Positions 7,956 to 15,669 of a stretch of 21,938 nucleotides of DNA are shown here, piece by piece. Each line of letters begins with the position of its first letter. The stretch's first letter is position 1. The DNA comes from Streptomyces katrae (GTDB taxonomy: Bacteria; Actinomycetota; Actinomycetes; Streptomycetales; Streptomycetaceae), in the NCBI RefSeq assembly GCF_000966975.1, contig NZ_JZWV01000160.1, forward strand, positions 1 to 21,938. Direction: 5' to 3'. The translations under genes and the position numbers were made by a program. The notes under the pieces are model-generated. The model saw only the letters and a list, made by a program, of their open reading frames with translations, made no database searches and had not been told where the DNA came from.

Positions 7956-7977
7956 AAATTGCAGACTTTTGCAATTT
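7956..7977. promoter_or_regulatory. ArsR-type operator, site 3 (divergent arsR-sulP / phnA promoter)
   Basis: The strongest of the three boxes: perfect 8-base arms AAATTGCA and TGCAATTT around GACTTT. It lies between the minus-strand arsR start at 7864 and phnA at 8024. A -10-like TACTAT at 7980-7985 follows on the plus strand, with TTGCAG (7959-7964) as a -35-like element inside the box, so a bound repressor would block polymerase. Confidence 0.78.
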
Positions 7978-8023
7978 GCTACTATGGCGACTCCCCCTTC
8001 CCGACGTCCAGAAACCTGCGTGA

Positions 8024-8383
8024 ATGAGCGACAGCCTGCCTCCGTGTCCGAAGTGCTCCAGCGAGTACACCTACGAGATGAACGCCCTGGTGGTCTGCCC
8101 GGAGTGCGGCCACGAATGGGTACCCGCCGAGAGCGCCGAGGGCGGTGCCGACGCCACCTCGGAGCGGGTGGTCAAGGACGCCGTCGGCAACGTGCTGCGC
8201 GACGGCGACAGCGTGACCGTCGTAAAGGCGCTGAAGGTCAAGGGCAGTCCCTCGGGCATCAAGGCGGGCACCAAGGTCCGCAACATCCGTTTGATCGACG
8301 GCGTCGACGGCCACGACATCGACTGCCGGATCGAGGGCTTCGGAGCCATGCAGCTCAAGTCGAGCGTGGTCAAGAAGGCCTGA
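8024..8383 (+). CDS. yjdM: PhnA/YjdM-family zinc-ribbon protein
   Basis: A 119-residue protein of normal length. The N-terminal zinc ribbon has two CxxC pairs, Cys8-Cys11 (CPKC) and Cys25-Cys28 (CPECGHEW), and the C-terminal PhnA domain reads [20 protein letters not shown], then [14 protein letters not shown] and [19 protein letters not shown]. Despite the old name alkylphosphonate protein, its biochemical role is not established. It lies opposite arsR-sulP across a shared palindrome, so it is probably a co-regulated member. No clear ribosome-binding site precedes ATG 8024. An 18-bp hairpin follows. Confidence 0.92.
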   Translation: MSDSLPPCPKCSSEYTYEMNALVVCPECGHEWVPAESAEGGADATSERVVKDAVGNVLRDGDSVTVVKALKVKGSPSGIKAGTKVRNIRLIDGVDGHDIDCRIEGFGAMQLKSSVVKKA

Positions 8384-8434
8384 CCCGCGGATCGCGTACG
8401 CAGGATTCCCGTCTCGGCTGCCTGCAGCACGGAA

Positions 8435-8474
8435 CACCTCTGGCCGGGCCTTGCGAAAGGCCCGGCCAGAGGTG
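8435..8474. terminator. Strong bidirectional hairpin terminator after phnA
   Basis: Perfect 18-base arms CACCTCTGGCCGGGCCTT (8435-8452) and AAGGCCCGGCCAGAGGTG (8457-8474) around a GCGA tetraloop. It lies between the convergent ends of phnA (8383) and the minus-strand small gene (8510), so it can stop transcription from both sides. Confidence 0.88.
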
Positions 8475-8509
8475 CTTGGGAGTGTGTCGGCGTCCGTACG
8501 CCGGGCGCG

Positions 8510-8767
8510 TCAGAAGAGGGTGACCGTGACACTCACGTGCTCGGCCGCGAAGCGGGCCGCCTCGAACAGGGCCGCGCCGGCGAAGGCGTAGAGCGTCGCG
8601 CCCAGCGGATCGGCCGGGTCCAGCGCCACCGGGCGGCGGTGGCTCCGCGACAGCACGGGCGCGGGCACCGCCACCGGCCCGGCGGCGGGCGTCGGCCGTA
8701 CGTGCGGTTCCGCGGGCGTCGGCGACTCGGCTGACGTGCCTTGACTGTTTGTGCAACGATTGCACAT
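8510..8767 (-). CDS. Small hypothetical protein with N-terminal CNRC motif
   Basis: An 85-residue protein that I cannot place in a family. It begins MCNRCTNSQG, giving a Cys-x-x-Cys pair in the first five residues that might bind metal. A Pro/Ala-rich linker follows (about 12-45), then a C-terminal helical segment (LGATLYAFAGAALFEAARFA) that could pack as an amphipathic helix. ATG 8767 is chosen over an in-frame GTG at 8806 because GGAGGGA stands at the right distance before it. The start codon touches a 17-base inverted repeat. It ends at a shared terminator and has its own upstream gap, so it is probably monocistronic. Confidence 0.6.
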   Translation of the reverse strand: MCNRCTNSQGTSAESPTPAEPHVRPTPAAGPVAVPAPVLSRSHRRPVALDPADPLGATLYAFAGAALFEAARFAAEHVSVTVTLF

Positions 8768-8855
8768 GGTGTGTCCCTCCGGATGTGCCGTGGGCCGGCC
8801 TCTCATCGGGTGTTGTGAGAGACGGTCGGTGAGCGGCCGGGCCCGTATTTCTCGT

Positions 8856-8885
8856 GATCAGTCGCGATCAGTCATGATCAGCCGC
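8856..8885. repeat. Three 10-bp tandem units GATCAGTC-NN
   Basis: GATCAGTCGC, GATCAGTCAT and GATCAGCCGC follow each other with exact 10-bp spacing. The last unit runs over the stop codon of the small membrane protein gene. They lie about 90-120 bases before the CNRC gene start on the minus strand, so one helical face carries three identical cores and might form a regulator site. No binding protein is known to me. Confidence 0.55.
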
Positions 8886-9144
8886 GGTTCTTGATCCGCA
8901 GGAAGACCGTGACCAGACCGGGCACCACCGAGATCAGTCCCAGTGCGTGCGAGATGACCGCACCGGGGAAGGCGCCCGCGAACGAGACGGCCATCAGACT
9001 CGCGGCGAGCGAGGTCCGGCCGAGGACCACGCTGGTCTCCTCGTCCTCACGTCGCTGCCTGAACTGGATCGCATCGGCCTTCTGCATGATGCGGGAATGG
9101 CGCTGAGCGGTGATCGACTCCCCTCGGGCGTAACTGTCGCGCAT
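8878..9144 (-). CDS. Small membrane protein with two likely helices, coupled to sigma-like gene
   Basis: An 88-residue protein. The first 40 residues are charged (QKADAIQFRQRREDEETS); the rest has two hydrophobic stretches, about 45-58 (SLAASLMAVSFAGA) and 62-83 (AVISHALGLISVVPGLVTVF), then the basic end RIKNRG. Family not recognised. ATG 9144 shares its A with the TGA of the preceding gene (TGATG), so the two are translated together. If the upstream protein is sigma-like, a small membrane partner would fit an anti-sigma or sensor role, but this is only a guess. Confidence 0.68.
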   Translation of the reverse strand: MRDSYARGESITAQRHSRIMQKADAIQFRQRREDEETSVVLGRTSLAASLMAVSFAGAFPGAVISHALGLISVVPGLVTVFLRIKNRG

Positions 9145-9728
9145 CAGGATCCCCCTTCCATCTGTTCCGCGAAGAACGCCAAAACGGCCTCCGCGTCGGT
9201 GACCGCCCTGATCCGGGCGATCGCGTCCGAGGTGCCCACCGAGTCGACCGAGACGCGAAACAGCTCGGCAGTCACCTCCCTCCGGTACCCGAAGACGCAG
9301 CGCGCCTCGAAGATCCGCTTCATCGACTCGGGCATCTCGTCGACGACCCGCAGCCCCTTGGCCACCTCCTCGTCCGCGACGTCCGCGAAGTACTCCGCGT
9401 AGACGCGCCATCCGTACCAGTCCTTGCGCGTCCACGAGTCCGGCACCTGCTTGCGGGCCTTCCTCGCGTAGCTCCGGACCAGGCTGTGCAGCCAGCCCAC
9501 CGGATCGGCCGGCCGGTTCGGCCAGTTGGCGCACATCCAGGCGTACCCGTCCTCGACCACGCACTCGATGTCCACGCGCGGGTCGCGGCACGTGGTGAGG
9601 GCGATCCGCTGACAGGGCTGGTACTGCTCCGAGATCAGCGCGTTCTGGACGCGCTTGTCCTCGTCCGTCGGCTGGTGGACCCGGACCCGGCCCTTGGTGA
9701 GAGACCGCCCCTCGGTGAAGAACGACAC
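9144..9728 (-). CDS. Possible ECF-sigma-like regulator (weak match)
   Basis: A 194-residue protein. Two segments resemble sigma factors: VEDGYAWMCANWPNRP then PVGWLHSLVRSYARKARKQ (like region 2, residues about 57-95), and MPESMKRIFEARCVFGYRRE then LFRVSVDSVGTSDAIARIRA (like region 4, about 132-175). The match is weak and the order of motifs is the main support, so a plain hypothetical protein is equally possible. GTG 9728 has GGGAGG just upstream. Five cysteines are present. The coupled small membrane protein follows. Confidence 0.5.
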   Translation of the reverse strand: MSFFTEGRSLTKGRVRVHQPTDEDKRVQNALISEQYQPCQRIALTTCRDPRVDIECVVEDGYAWMCANWPNRPADPVGWLHSLVRSYARKARKQVPDSWTRKDWYGWRVYAEYFADVADEEVAKGLRVVDEMPESMKRIFEARCVFGYRREVTAELFRVSVDSVGTSDAIARIRAVTDAEAVLAFFAEQMEGGS

Positions 9729-9833
9729 CGGTACCTCCCTTCGCTCTGCCCCGACCGGAAATCAGCCTGCCAGAACCGGCCAACCCTGCCGTGGAGTTGC
9801 CGGGATCACGGACGGGAGGGCTCCGCTCCGGTG

Positions 9834-10764
9834 TCAGCCCGCCGACGGCGGTGCAGGGGGCGGCAGATGCCGGGTGACCCTCTCCAGCCGCTCGAAGAGC
9901 CGCGCCACCAGCGCGTCCGCCGCCCCCTGGTCGGCCGTGGCCGCCGCCCGGTATGCCGAGGCGATCCCGTGCATCGAGTTCGCGAAGTCCACGGCGCATT
10001 CGACGTACTCGCCGAATCGCCCGACCGGATCCTCCACGTCCGCCGTGGCGCCCGGCGCGTTAACCGGGTTAACGGCGTGCGCCGGACCGCCCGGAGCGGA
10101 TCCGTACGCGGCCGGCCGGGCGACGCTCCGACTCCTGCCCTGGCTGCCGTTCCGCCCGCCGCTCATCGCCTGCTCGGCCGCCGCGTGCTGGAGCCCCGGC
10201 GCCATGGCGCCGATCCGGCGGGCGTCCTTCACCTTCAGCTCGCCGCGCTCCACCAACTCCTGCAAGTCCGGTGCCAGGTCCAGCAGTTTCAGCCGCTGCG
10301 ACACCCACGCCGCGGTCTTGCCCAGCTGCTGGGCCACCAGCCGCTGGTGACCGTGCTCCCGCACCAGCTCCCGGACGGCGCGTGCCTGCTCCATCACGTG
10401 CAGGTCGAGCCGGTGCATGTTCGCGACCAGCGCCGCCTCCAGCAGGGCCGCACGGCTGGCCGCGAGATCGTCGCGTACGTCGACCCGCAGCGCCGACAGC
10501 CCCGCCTCGCCCCGCCTCGCGCGCCGCGGCGAGCCGGCGGTTGCCGTCGAGGACCACGTACGCGGCCCCGCCCAGGGCCGCCTCCTGGCCCGCGTGCACC
10601 GCCAGGAAGGCCTCGCGCCGCACCACCGTCAGCGGCTGGACCTGCCCCGTGGACCGTAAGGACTGGACCGTCTCCGCCAGGTCACCGGCGTGGTTGCGCG
10701 GGTTGAGCGGATTGCGCCCCAGCCGCTCCAGCGGGACCGTCCGCTCCTCCTCGACCTCTCCCAT
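9834..10764 (-). pseudogene. ParB/Spo0J-like protein, frameshifted by a 10-bp tandem duplication
   Basis: The N-terminal part (ATG 10764) has the ParB-type nuclease/CTP-binding core: LGRNPLNPRNHAGDLAET, STGQVQPLTVVRR and VVLDGNRRLAAAREAG. The helix-turn-helix half (MEQARAVRELVREHG, QRLVAQQLGKTAAWVSQRLK) is in another frame. At 10499-10518 the 10-base unit GCCCCGCCTC is present twice; removing one copy rejoins the frames through AREAG-LSALRVDVRDDLAASR and gives about 306 residues. No parA neighbour is seen, so this is an accessory ParB-like DNA-binding protein rather than the chromosomal one. It could be a true mutation or a sequencing/assembly error. Confidence 0.8.
10499..10518. repeat. 10-bp tandem duplication breaking the parB-like gene
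   Basis: GCCCCGCCTC twice in direct succession, perfect copies. Ten bases is not a multiple of three, so the second copy shifts the frame of the minus-strand ParB-like gene exactly between its two domains. Confidence 0.85.
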
Positions 10765-11100
10765 GCTGCCGACCCCTCCGTTCCTCCGCCTCGTATCGGC
10801 GTCGGAACCTAGCAGGAGCCGGACCACCCGGCGTGCCCCGCACCGGAGCACACGGGAGCGCACGGGTGGCTGCCACCGGCTCACTCCCGTCAGCCGGTGA
10901 CTCGTTCCCCAGCTGCCGTTCAGGCCCGGCGGGCTCCAGCCCCTCCAGCCACGGGAACGGCCTGCGGCCCGGAGGGACCGCAGGCCGGACTCTGGCGCGC
11001 CTGTGGGGTGGTGGCGGGCCATGGACTCCGCTGTGATGGGGGCACGGGGGCCCACCGACGTCAGGATCTGCGCGCTATCAGAGCCACGTGAAGCAGCCTG
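10765..11100. other. Gene-poor stretch between parB-like gene and acetoacetyl-CoA synthetase
   Basis: About 336 bases without a convincing gene. It should hold the promoter of the parB-like gene, whose ribosome-binding site is GGAGGGG at about 10772-10778, and the 3' end of the catabolic operon. Two hairpins are visible: CACCGGCT/AGCCGGTG (10874-10899) and GGCCTGCGG/CCGCAGGCC (10959-10986). I see no clear -10/-35 pair. Confidence 0.5.
10959..10986. terminator. Likely terminator of the aromatic catabolic operon
   Basis: Perfect 9-base arms GGCCTGCGG and CCGCAGGCC around a 10-base loop, about 115 bases beyond the stop of the last operon gene on the minus strand. No T tract. Confidence 0.5.
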
Positions 11101-13032
11101 TCACATTAGGTCGGGGGCGTCCACGGCTGCCGGGTTGACGACCTGGTCGACCGGGGCGCCCTGCAGGAGGCGCTTGACGGGGACTTCGAGTTTCTTGCCG
11201 GTGCGGGTGTGCGGGATGCCGGGGACTTCGAGGATCTCGTCGGGGACGTGGCGGGGGGAGGCACCCGTGCGGATCGCCTGCTTGATCTTCTCGCGGAGCG
11301 GGTCGTCCAGGGTGGCGTCGGCGGCGAGGACCACGAACAGGGGCATCCAGTAGCCGCCGTCGGGTTCTTCCGCTCCGATGACGAGGGCCTCGGTGATCTC
11401 GGGGAGGCGTTCGACGACCTCGTGGATGTCGGCGCTGCCCAGGCGTACGCCGTTGCGGTTCAGGGTGCTGTCGGAGCGGCCGTGGACGATCACCGAGCCG
11501 TGGGAGGTGAGGGTGATCCAGTCGCCGTGCCGCCACGCGCCGGGGTGGGAGGTGAAGTAGGCGTCGCGGTAGCGGGTGCCGTCGGGGTCGTTCCAGAAGT
11601 ACAGCGGCATGGACGGCATCGGCCGGGTGACGACCAGCTCCCCGACCTGGTCGACGACAGGGACGCCCTCGGCGTCGTACGCGGCCAGGGCCACGCCCAG
11701 GTGGGGCGCTGAGAGCTCTCCTGCCCAGACCGGTGTGTTGGGGGCGCTGCCGGCGAAGCCGGAGACGACGTCCGTGCCGCCGCTGATGGACGCGAGCAGG
11801 ACGTGGTCGCCGACGTGGTGGCGGACCCAGGGGTAGGCGGAGGCCGGCAGTGCGGAGCCGGTGCAGCCGACCACGCGGATCGACGACAGGTCGTGCGCCG
11901 AGGGGTCGATGCCGTACTTGGCCATGCCCAGCAGGTACTGGGGGCTGGTGCCGAAGACGGTCACCCGGTGGCGGGCGGCCAGCTCCCACAGGACGTCGGG
12001 TGTGGCGAAGGGTGCCGGACTGCCGTCGTAGGTGCACGTGGTGGCCCCGGTGAGCAGCGTGGAGGCGACCAGGTTCCACATCATCCAGTGGGTGGTGGTG
12101 TACCACAGGAGGCGGTCGCCGGGGCCGAGGTCGGAGTGGAGGCCGAGGGTCTTGAGGTGTTCGAGCAGGACGCCGCCGTGGCCGTGGACGATGCCCTTGG
12201 GCGGACCGGTGGTGCCCGAGGAGAACACGATCCACAAGGGGTGGTCGAAGGGCACGGGCGTGCAGGTGAGTTCCTCGGTGCGGGTGGAGGCGTCCTCCCA
12301 GCGCACCACCGGCGACGGGTACGCCTGTGGCGGCGGCCACGGCAGGCCCACGTGGTCCACGAGCACGGTCGCCTTCAAAGTCGGCAGCGTGCCGACGAGT
12401 TCGAGGGTCGCGTCGCGGCGGTCGTGGGTGGTGCCGTTGAAGAGGTAGCCGTCGGCGGAGATCAGGACGGTGGGTTCGAGCTGGGCGAAGCGGTCGGCGG
12501 CGGCCTTGGGGGCGTAGTCCTGCCCGCAGACCGACCACACGGCGCCCAGGCTCGCGGCGGCGAGGAAGGCGACGATCGCGTGCGGGGTGTTGGGGAGGTA
12601 GCCGACGACCCGGTCCCCCTGACCGACGCCCAGGTCGCGCAGGGTGGCGGCGACGGAGGCCACCTGTGCCCGCAGCCGGCCGCCGGTCACCTCGTGTCCG
12701 GCGCCGGTCTCGTCGAGGGCGATGACCGCCACGGTGTCGTCGGTGAGGTTGCGCAGGGCGTGGTGGGTGTAGTTGAGGGTGGCGCCGGGGAACCAGCGGG
12801 CGCCCGGCATCCGCTCCTGCGCGAGCACCTGCTCGTACGGGGAGTCCGCGTCGATGCCGAAGTAGTCCCACACCGCGGCCCAGAAGCCCTCCAGGTCGGT
12901 GACCGACCAGTGGTGCAGGGCGGCGTAGTCGGTACCGTCCACGCCGGCGTGGCGGGCGAAGTCCATGATGCGGCTGTCGGCGACGGCCTGCGGATCGGGC
13001 GTCGCGAAGGGTTCCGGGTACGGCCTGGTCAT
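11101..13032 (-). CDS. Acetoacetyl-CoA synthetase (acetoacetate-CoA ligase)
   Basis: A 643-residue ANL-family ligase of the usual AacS length, activating acetoacetate, or a similar oxo-acid, with ATP and CoA via an acyl-adenylate. Evidence: the AacS-type N-terminus (WSVTDLEGFWAAVWDYFGI, then MPGARWFPGATLNYTHHAL), the P-loop-like IVFSSGTTGPPKGIVHGHGG, the hinge GDWITLTSHGSVIVHGRSDS followed by TLNRNGVRLGSADIHEVVE, and the C-terminal RTGKKLEVPVKRLL with the adenylation lysine. ATG 13032 overlaps the monooxygenase stop as ATGA. As last gene of a ring-cleavage operon it probably captures a cleavage product for central metabolism; the acyl substrate is inferred from family. Confidence 0.88.
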   Translation of the reverse strand: MTRPYPEPFATPDPQAVADSRIMDFARHAGVDGTDYAALHHWSVTDLEGFWAAVWDYFGIDADSPYEQVLAQERMPGARWFPGATLNYTHHALRNLTDDTVAVIALDETGAGHEVTGGRLRAQVASVAATLRDLGVGQGDRVVGYLPNTPHAIVAFLAAASLGAVWSVCGQDYAPKAAADRFAQLEPTVLISADGYLFNGTTHDRRDATLELVGTLPTLKATVLVDHVGLPWPPPQAYPSPVVRWEDASTRTEELTCTPVPFDHPLWIVFSSGTTGPPKGIVHGHGGVLLEHLKTLGLHSDLGPGDRLLWYTTTHWMMWNLVASTLLTGATTCTYDGSPAPFATPDVLWELAARHRVTVFGTSPQYLLGMAKYGIDPSAHDLSSIRVVGCTGSALPASAYPWVRHHVGDHVLLASISGGTDVVSGFAGSAPNTPVWAGELSAPHLGVALAAYDAEGVPVVDQVGELVVTRPMPSMPLYFWNDPDGTRYRDAYFTSHPGAWRHGDWITLTSHGSVIVHGRSDSTLNRNGVRLGSADIHEVVERLPEITEALVIGAEEPDGGYWMPLFVVLAADATLDDPLREKIKQAIRTGASPRHVPDEILEVPGIPHTRTGKKLEVPVKRLLQGAPVDQVVNPAAVDAPDLM

Positions 13033-14675
13033 TCTGTGGAGCTCCTCAGCAGGCTGTTCTCCACGGTCCGTGGGGAAGGGCGGGGGCTGCGCGTGGTGTG
13101 CAGGAGGGGCGCCCAGGCGGCGGTGTCCGTGAAGTCGTGCCTCCCGGCCGGGACGACGTCCATGACGACGCGGTCGGGACGCAGCAGGACGGCGTCCGCC
13201 CGGCCGGCGCGCAGCCAGGCGGCGAGCGTGCCGTCGTCACGGAGGTCGGTCACGGGGATCGCCGGGACGCCGAGCCCGTGGGCCAGGGCGCGCAGCGAGG
13301 GCCCGGGTTCGGCGGCGGTCAGGACGGTGAAGCTGTCGCCGAGCAGTTCGTCCAGGCGGCCGCGCCGGCCGTCGAGTGCCACCCACGGTTGCGGGCAGTG
13401 GGTGCCCGCCAGACCCTTGCGGGTGCGGCGCCGGACGAGGGGCCCGGCGGTCAGGGGCGGGCTGAGGTCGCGTCCCGCCGCCGCGGTGAGGCCGGGTATG
13501 CGGCAGGCCGCGGCCAGGATCCTGCGGCGCAGTGCGGCGGCGCCGTCCTGGCCGCCGGTCATGGCCCACCCCATGGCGACCGCGAGCCGGATCGCGTGCC
13601 GTGCGTGCGGCTTGCGCTCGCTCTCGTAGGTGTCCAGCAGCCGTTCGTCGGCGCCCTCGCCCAGGACGCGGGCCAGCTTCCAGGTGAGGTTGTGGGCGTC
13701 ACGCAGGCCCGCGCACAGCCCCTGGCCGATGAACGGCGGGGTGAGGTGGGCGGCGTCGCCGAGGAGGAAGACCCGTCCGCTGCGCCACCGGTCGGCCACC
13801 CGGGCCCGGAAGGTGTACTGCGTCTCCCGTACGACGTCGAAGTCCCCGTCGTACGAGGGCGACAGCCACGGGGCGATCAGCTCGCGGACCGGTTGCTGCC
13901 CTTCTTGCAGCCGGAACTCCCAGCGGTAGCGGTCCTCACCGACGCGCATGAACGTCGCCGGCCGGTGCGGGTCGCAGACCTGGTCGACGCCTTCCCAGCA
14001 GCGGACGTCGGCCTTCGTGCGGACGTCGATGACGGTCCAGCGTTCCTCGAAGCGCAGGTCCTCCCATGCGGCGCCGATGGCGTCGCGGGTGAGGCTGCCC
14101 GCGCCGTCGCAGCCGAGGACCGCCTCGGCCCACAGATGATGCTCACCGTCCTCGTCGCGATAGGTCACGCGCACGGGGCCGGCCGGGTCCGGGCCGACGC
14201 CGGTGACCTCGACACCGCCCCGCAGTTCGCACTCCGGGCGGCGGGCGAGGGCGTCGCGCAGCAGTCGTTCCAGCTCGGGCTGGTCGAACATGCTGGTCTG
14301 CGGGTAGCCGTGACGGCCGTGCTCGGAGCGCCGGAACTCGGCCATGACCCGGTGCCGGGCGTCCAGCAGCCGAAGGCCGTTCGCGGGGCGGGCGATCGCG
14401 GCGAACTCCTCGCCCACGCCCGCGGCCTGGAGGATGCGGCGCACCTCGTCGTCGGTGGCGACGGCACGCGGGAGCGGGTAGACGTCCTGGTGGCGTTCCA
14501 GGACGACGGTGCGGATACCCCGCCGGGCGAGGAGGAGGGCGGCGGTCACGCCCACCGGCCCGGCGCCGATGATCACGACGGGTGCGGGGTCCGTCTGTGC
14601 GGGGTCTGTCTGTGCGGGGTCTGTCTGTGCGGGCCCGGGTGCGGTGTCCCGGGGTCCGGCCTGGTCGGCGGTCAT
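13029..14675 (-). CDS. FAD-dependent aromatic monooxygenase (MhpA-like)
   Basis: A 548-residue flavoprotein hydroxylase. Motifs in order: VVIIGAGPVGVTAALLLARR binding the FAD ADP part (GxGxxG near residue 37), the DG motif GCDGAGSLTRDAIG, and the GD motif FLLGDAAHLTPPFIGQGLCA followed by GLRDAHNLTWKLA. It is most like 3-(3-hydroxyphenyl)propionate hydroxylase-type enzymes, which use NAD(P)H and O2 to place a second hydroxyl on a phenol, supplying a catechol to the dioxygenase encoded in the same operon. The true substrate is not readable. The N-terminus (before residue 31) holds AQTDP three times, from a 15-bp DNA repeat, and is likely a floppy leader; a later start is possible. Confidence 0.88.
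   Translation of the reverse strand: MTADQAGPRDTAPGPAQTDPAQTDPAQTDPAPVVIIGAGPVGVTAALLLARRGIRTVVLERHQDVYPLPRAVATDDEVRRILQAAGVGEEFAAIARPANGLRLLDARHRVMAEFRRSEHGRHGYPQTSMFDQPELERLLRDALARRPECELRGGVEVTGVGPDPAGPVRVTYRDEDGEHHLWAEAVLGCDGAGSLTRDAIGAAWEDLRFEERWTVIDVRTKADVRCWEGVDQVCDPHRPATFMRVGEDRYRWEFRLQEGQQPVRELIAPWLSPSYDGDFDVVRETQYTFRARVADRWRSGRVFLLGDAAHLTPPFIGQGLCAGLRDAHNLTWKLARVLGEGADERLLDTYESERKPHARHAIRLAVAMGWAMTGGQDGAAALRRRILAAACRIPGLTAAAGRDLSPPLTAGPLVRRRTRKGLAGTHCPQPWVALDGRRGRLDELLGDSFTVLTAAEPGPSLRALAHGLGVPAIPVTDLRDDGTLAAWLRAGRADAVLLRPDRVVMDVVPAGRHDFTDTAAWAPLLHTTRSPRPSPRTVENSLLRSSTE
14586..14630. repeat. 15-bp x3 minisatellite inside the monooxygenase N-terminus
   Basis: Plus-strand units GGGGTCCGTCTGTGC, GGGGTCTGTCTGTGC and GGGGTCTGTCTGTGC in tandem; the second and third are identical and the first differs by one base. 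On the coding strand each encodes AQTDP. Because 15 is a multiple of three, copy-number change keeps the frame. Confidence 0.85.
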
Positions 14676-14694
14676 GTGCGGCTCACCTCGGGTA

Positions 14695-15633
14695 TCAGTT
14701 CGCGTCCGTGACGGGCGTGCGCTGCTCGCCGAGGTCGATCCGCCCGTCCGCGGTCGAGATCGTCGCCGTGATCACGTCACCCGTGTGCAGGTAGTGCGGG
14801 TTACGGGCCTGGCTCTTGAAGAACGCCTTCCACTTCACGGCGGGCGGCAGCAGCGCGCCGATCTTCTCGACCGCCTTGGGCGGGGCCTTGAGGGCCGTGC
14901 CGCCGGGGGTCCCGGTGAGCAGCAGGTCGCCGGGGTCGAGGGTCTGGAAGCGGGCCAGCAGGGTCAGCGCCTGTGCCGGGCGGACGATCATGTCGGCGAG
15001 GGTGCGGTCCTGACGGAGCTCGCCGTTGACCGACAGCCGCAGCCGCAGATCGAGGAGGTGGGCGAAGTCCTCGGGCTCCAGCAGTGCCAGGCAGGGCCCG
15101 GTCGGTGTGAAGGTCGGGTACGACTTGCTCTCGTAGAACTGCGTCTTGGTCAGCTGCACCTCGCGGGCGCTGACGTCGTTCGTGATCACCAGCCCGGCGA
15201 CATGGGTCGGCAGGTCACGCTCCTCGACCACGGTGCCGACGGGCAGGGGGGCGCCCATGACGAGCCCGAGTTCGATCTCGTAGTCGAGGAACTTCACGTG
15301 CGACGGCCGGACGATCGCCTCGCCCGGGCCGCTCACCGACCCGGACGCCTTGCGGAAGAAGGCGGGTGGGATGTCGCCGGTGAAACCCGAGTCGCGGGCG
15401 TGGCTGCGGTAGTTGACCATCTGGGCGACGACCCGGCAGGGAGTGGTGACCGGGGAGAGGACGACCAGGTCGGCGACGGGCGTGCCCGCGTCCCCGGAGA
15501 GGGCGGCCTCGCGCACGGCCGCCCGGTCGGCGATCAGCTCGGCGGTGGTGGCGGCCGAGGTGGCGACGGGGACGGCCCGGTCGCCTCGGAGTACCCACCA
15601 GCCGTCGGCGGTGCGCAGGACGTTCGTACTCAT
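14695..15633 (-). CDS. Fumarylacetoacetate hydrolase-family protein
   Basis: A 312-residue FAH-fold enzyme. The metal ligands are visible: Glu119 and Glu121 in LDYEIELGLVMG and Asp153 in NDVSAREVQ, with KSYPTFTPTGPCL and LLLTGTPGGTALKAP as further family segments. Such enzymes hydrolyse or isomerise or decarboxylate ring-cleavage products (fumarylacetoacetate, acylpyruvates, 2-oxo-hept-ene-dioates). Here it follows the extradiol dioxygenase by 36 bases and precedes the monooxygenase by 19 bases, so it most likely acts on the meta-cleavage product. The ATG is at 15633. Confidence 0.9.
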   Translation of the reverse strand: MSTNVLRTADGWWVLRGDRAVPVATSAATTAELIADRAAVREAALSGDAGTPVADLVVLSPVTTPCRVVAQMVNYRSHARDSGFTGDIPPAFFRKASGSVSGPGEAIVRPSHVKFLDYEIELGLVMGAPLPVGTVVEERDLPTHVAGLVITNDVSAREVQLTKTQFYESKSYPTFTPTGPCLALLEPEDFAHLLDLRLRLSVNGELRQDRTLADMIVRPAQALTLLARFQTLDPGDLLLTGTPGGTALKAPPKAVEKIGALLPPAVKWKAFFKSQARNPHYLHTGDVITATISTADGRIDLGEQRTPVTDAN

Positions 15634-15669
15634 GTCAGTGCCTTTGTGAGGGGTTGGGTGTGCGGGGGT

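Noticed and set aside
8750..8766. Fourth ArsR box at the CNRC gene start
   Set aside because: The half-sites are in everted order with a 3-base spacer (TGCAA-CGA-TTGCA), unlike the three TTGCA-N6-TGCAA boxes, so it is not counted as a member.
8856..8885. CRISPR-like array
   Set aside because: The units are 10-bp tandem copies without spacers, and no cas gene is present.
9834..10418. A complete short DNA-binding protein starting at ATG 10418
   Set aside because: Upstream sequence in another frame supplies the missing ParB core and the 10-bp duplication explains the break, so a truncated single gene is the better reading, although independent expression of the helix-turn-helix half cannot be excluded.
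11803..13629. Long plus-strand open frame opposite the ligase and monooxygenase genes
   Set aside because: Antisense to two genes with clear family motifs and an ATGA junction; composition is typical of shadow frames.
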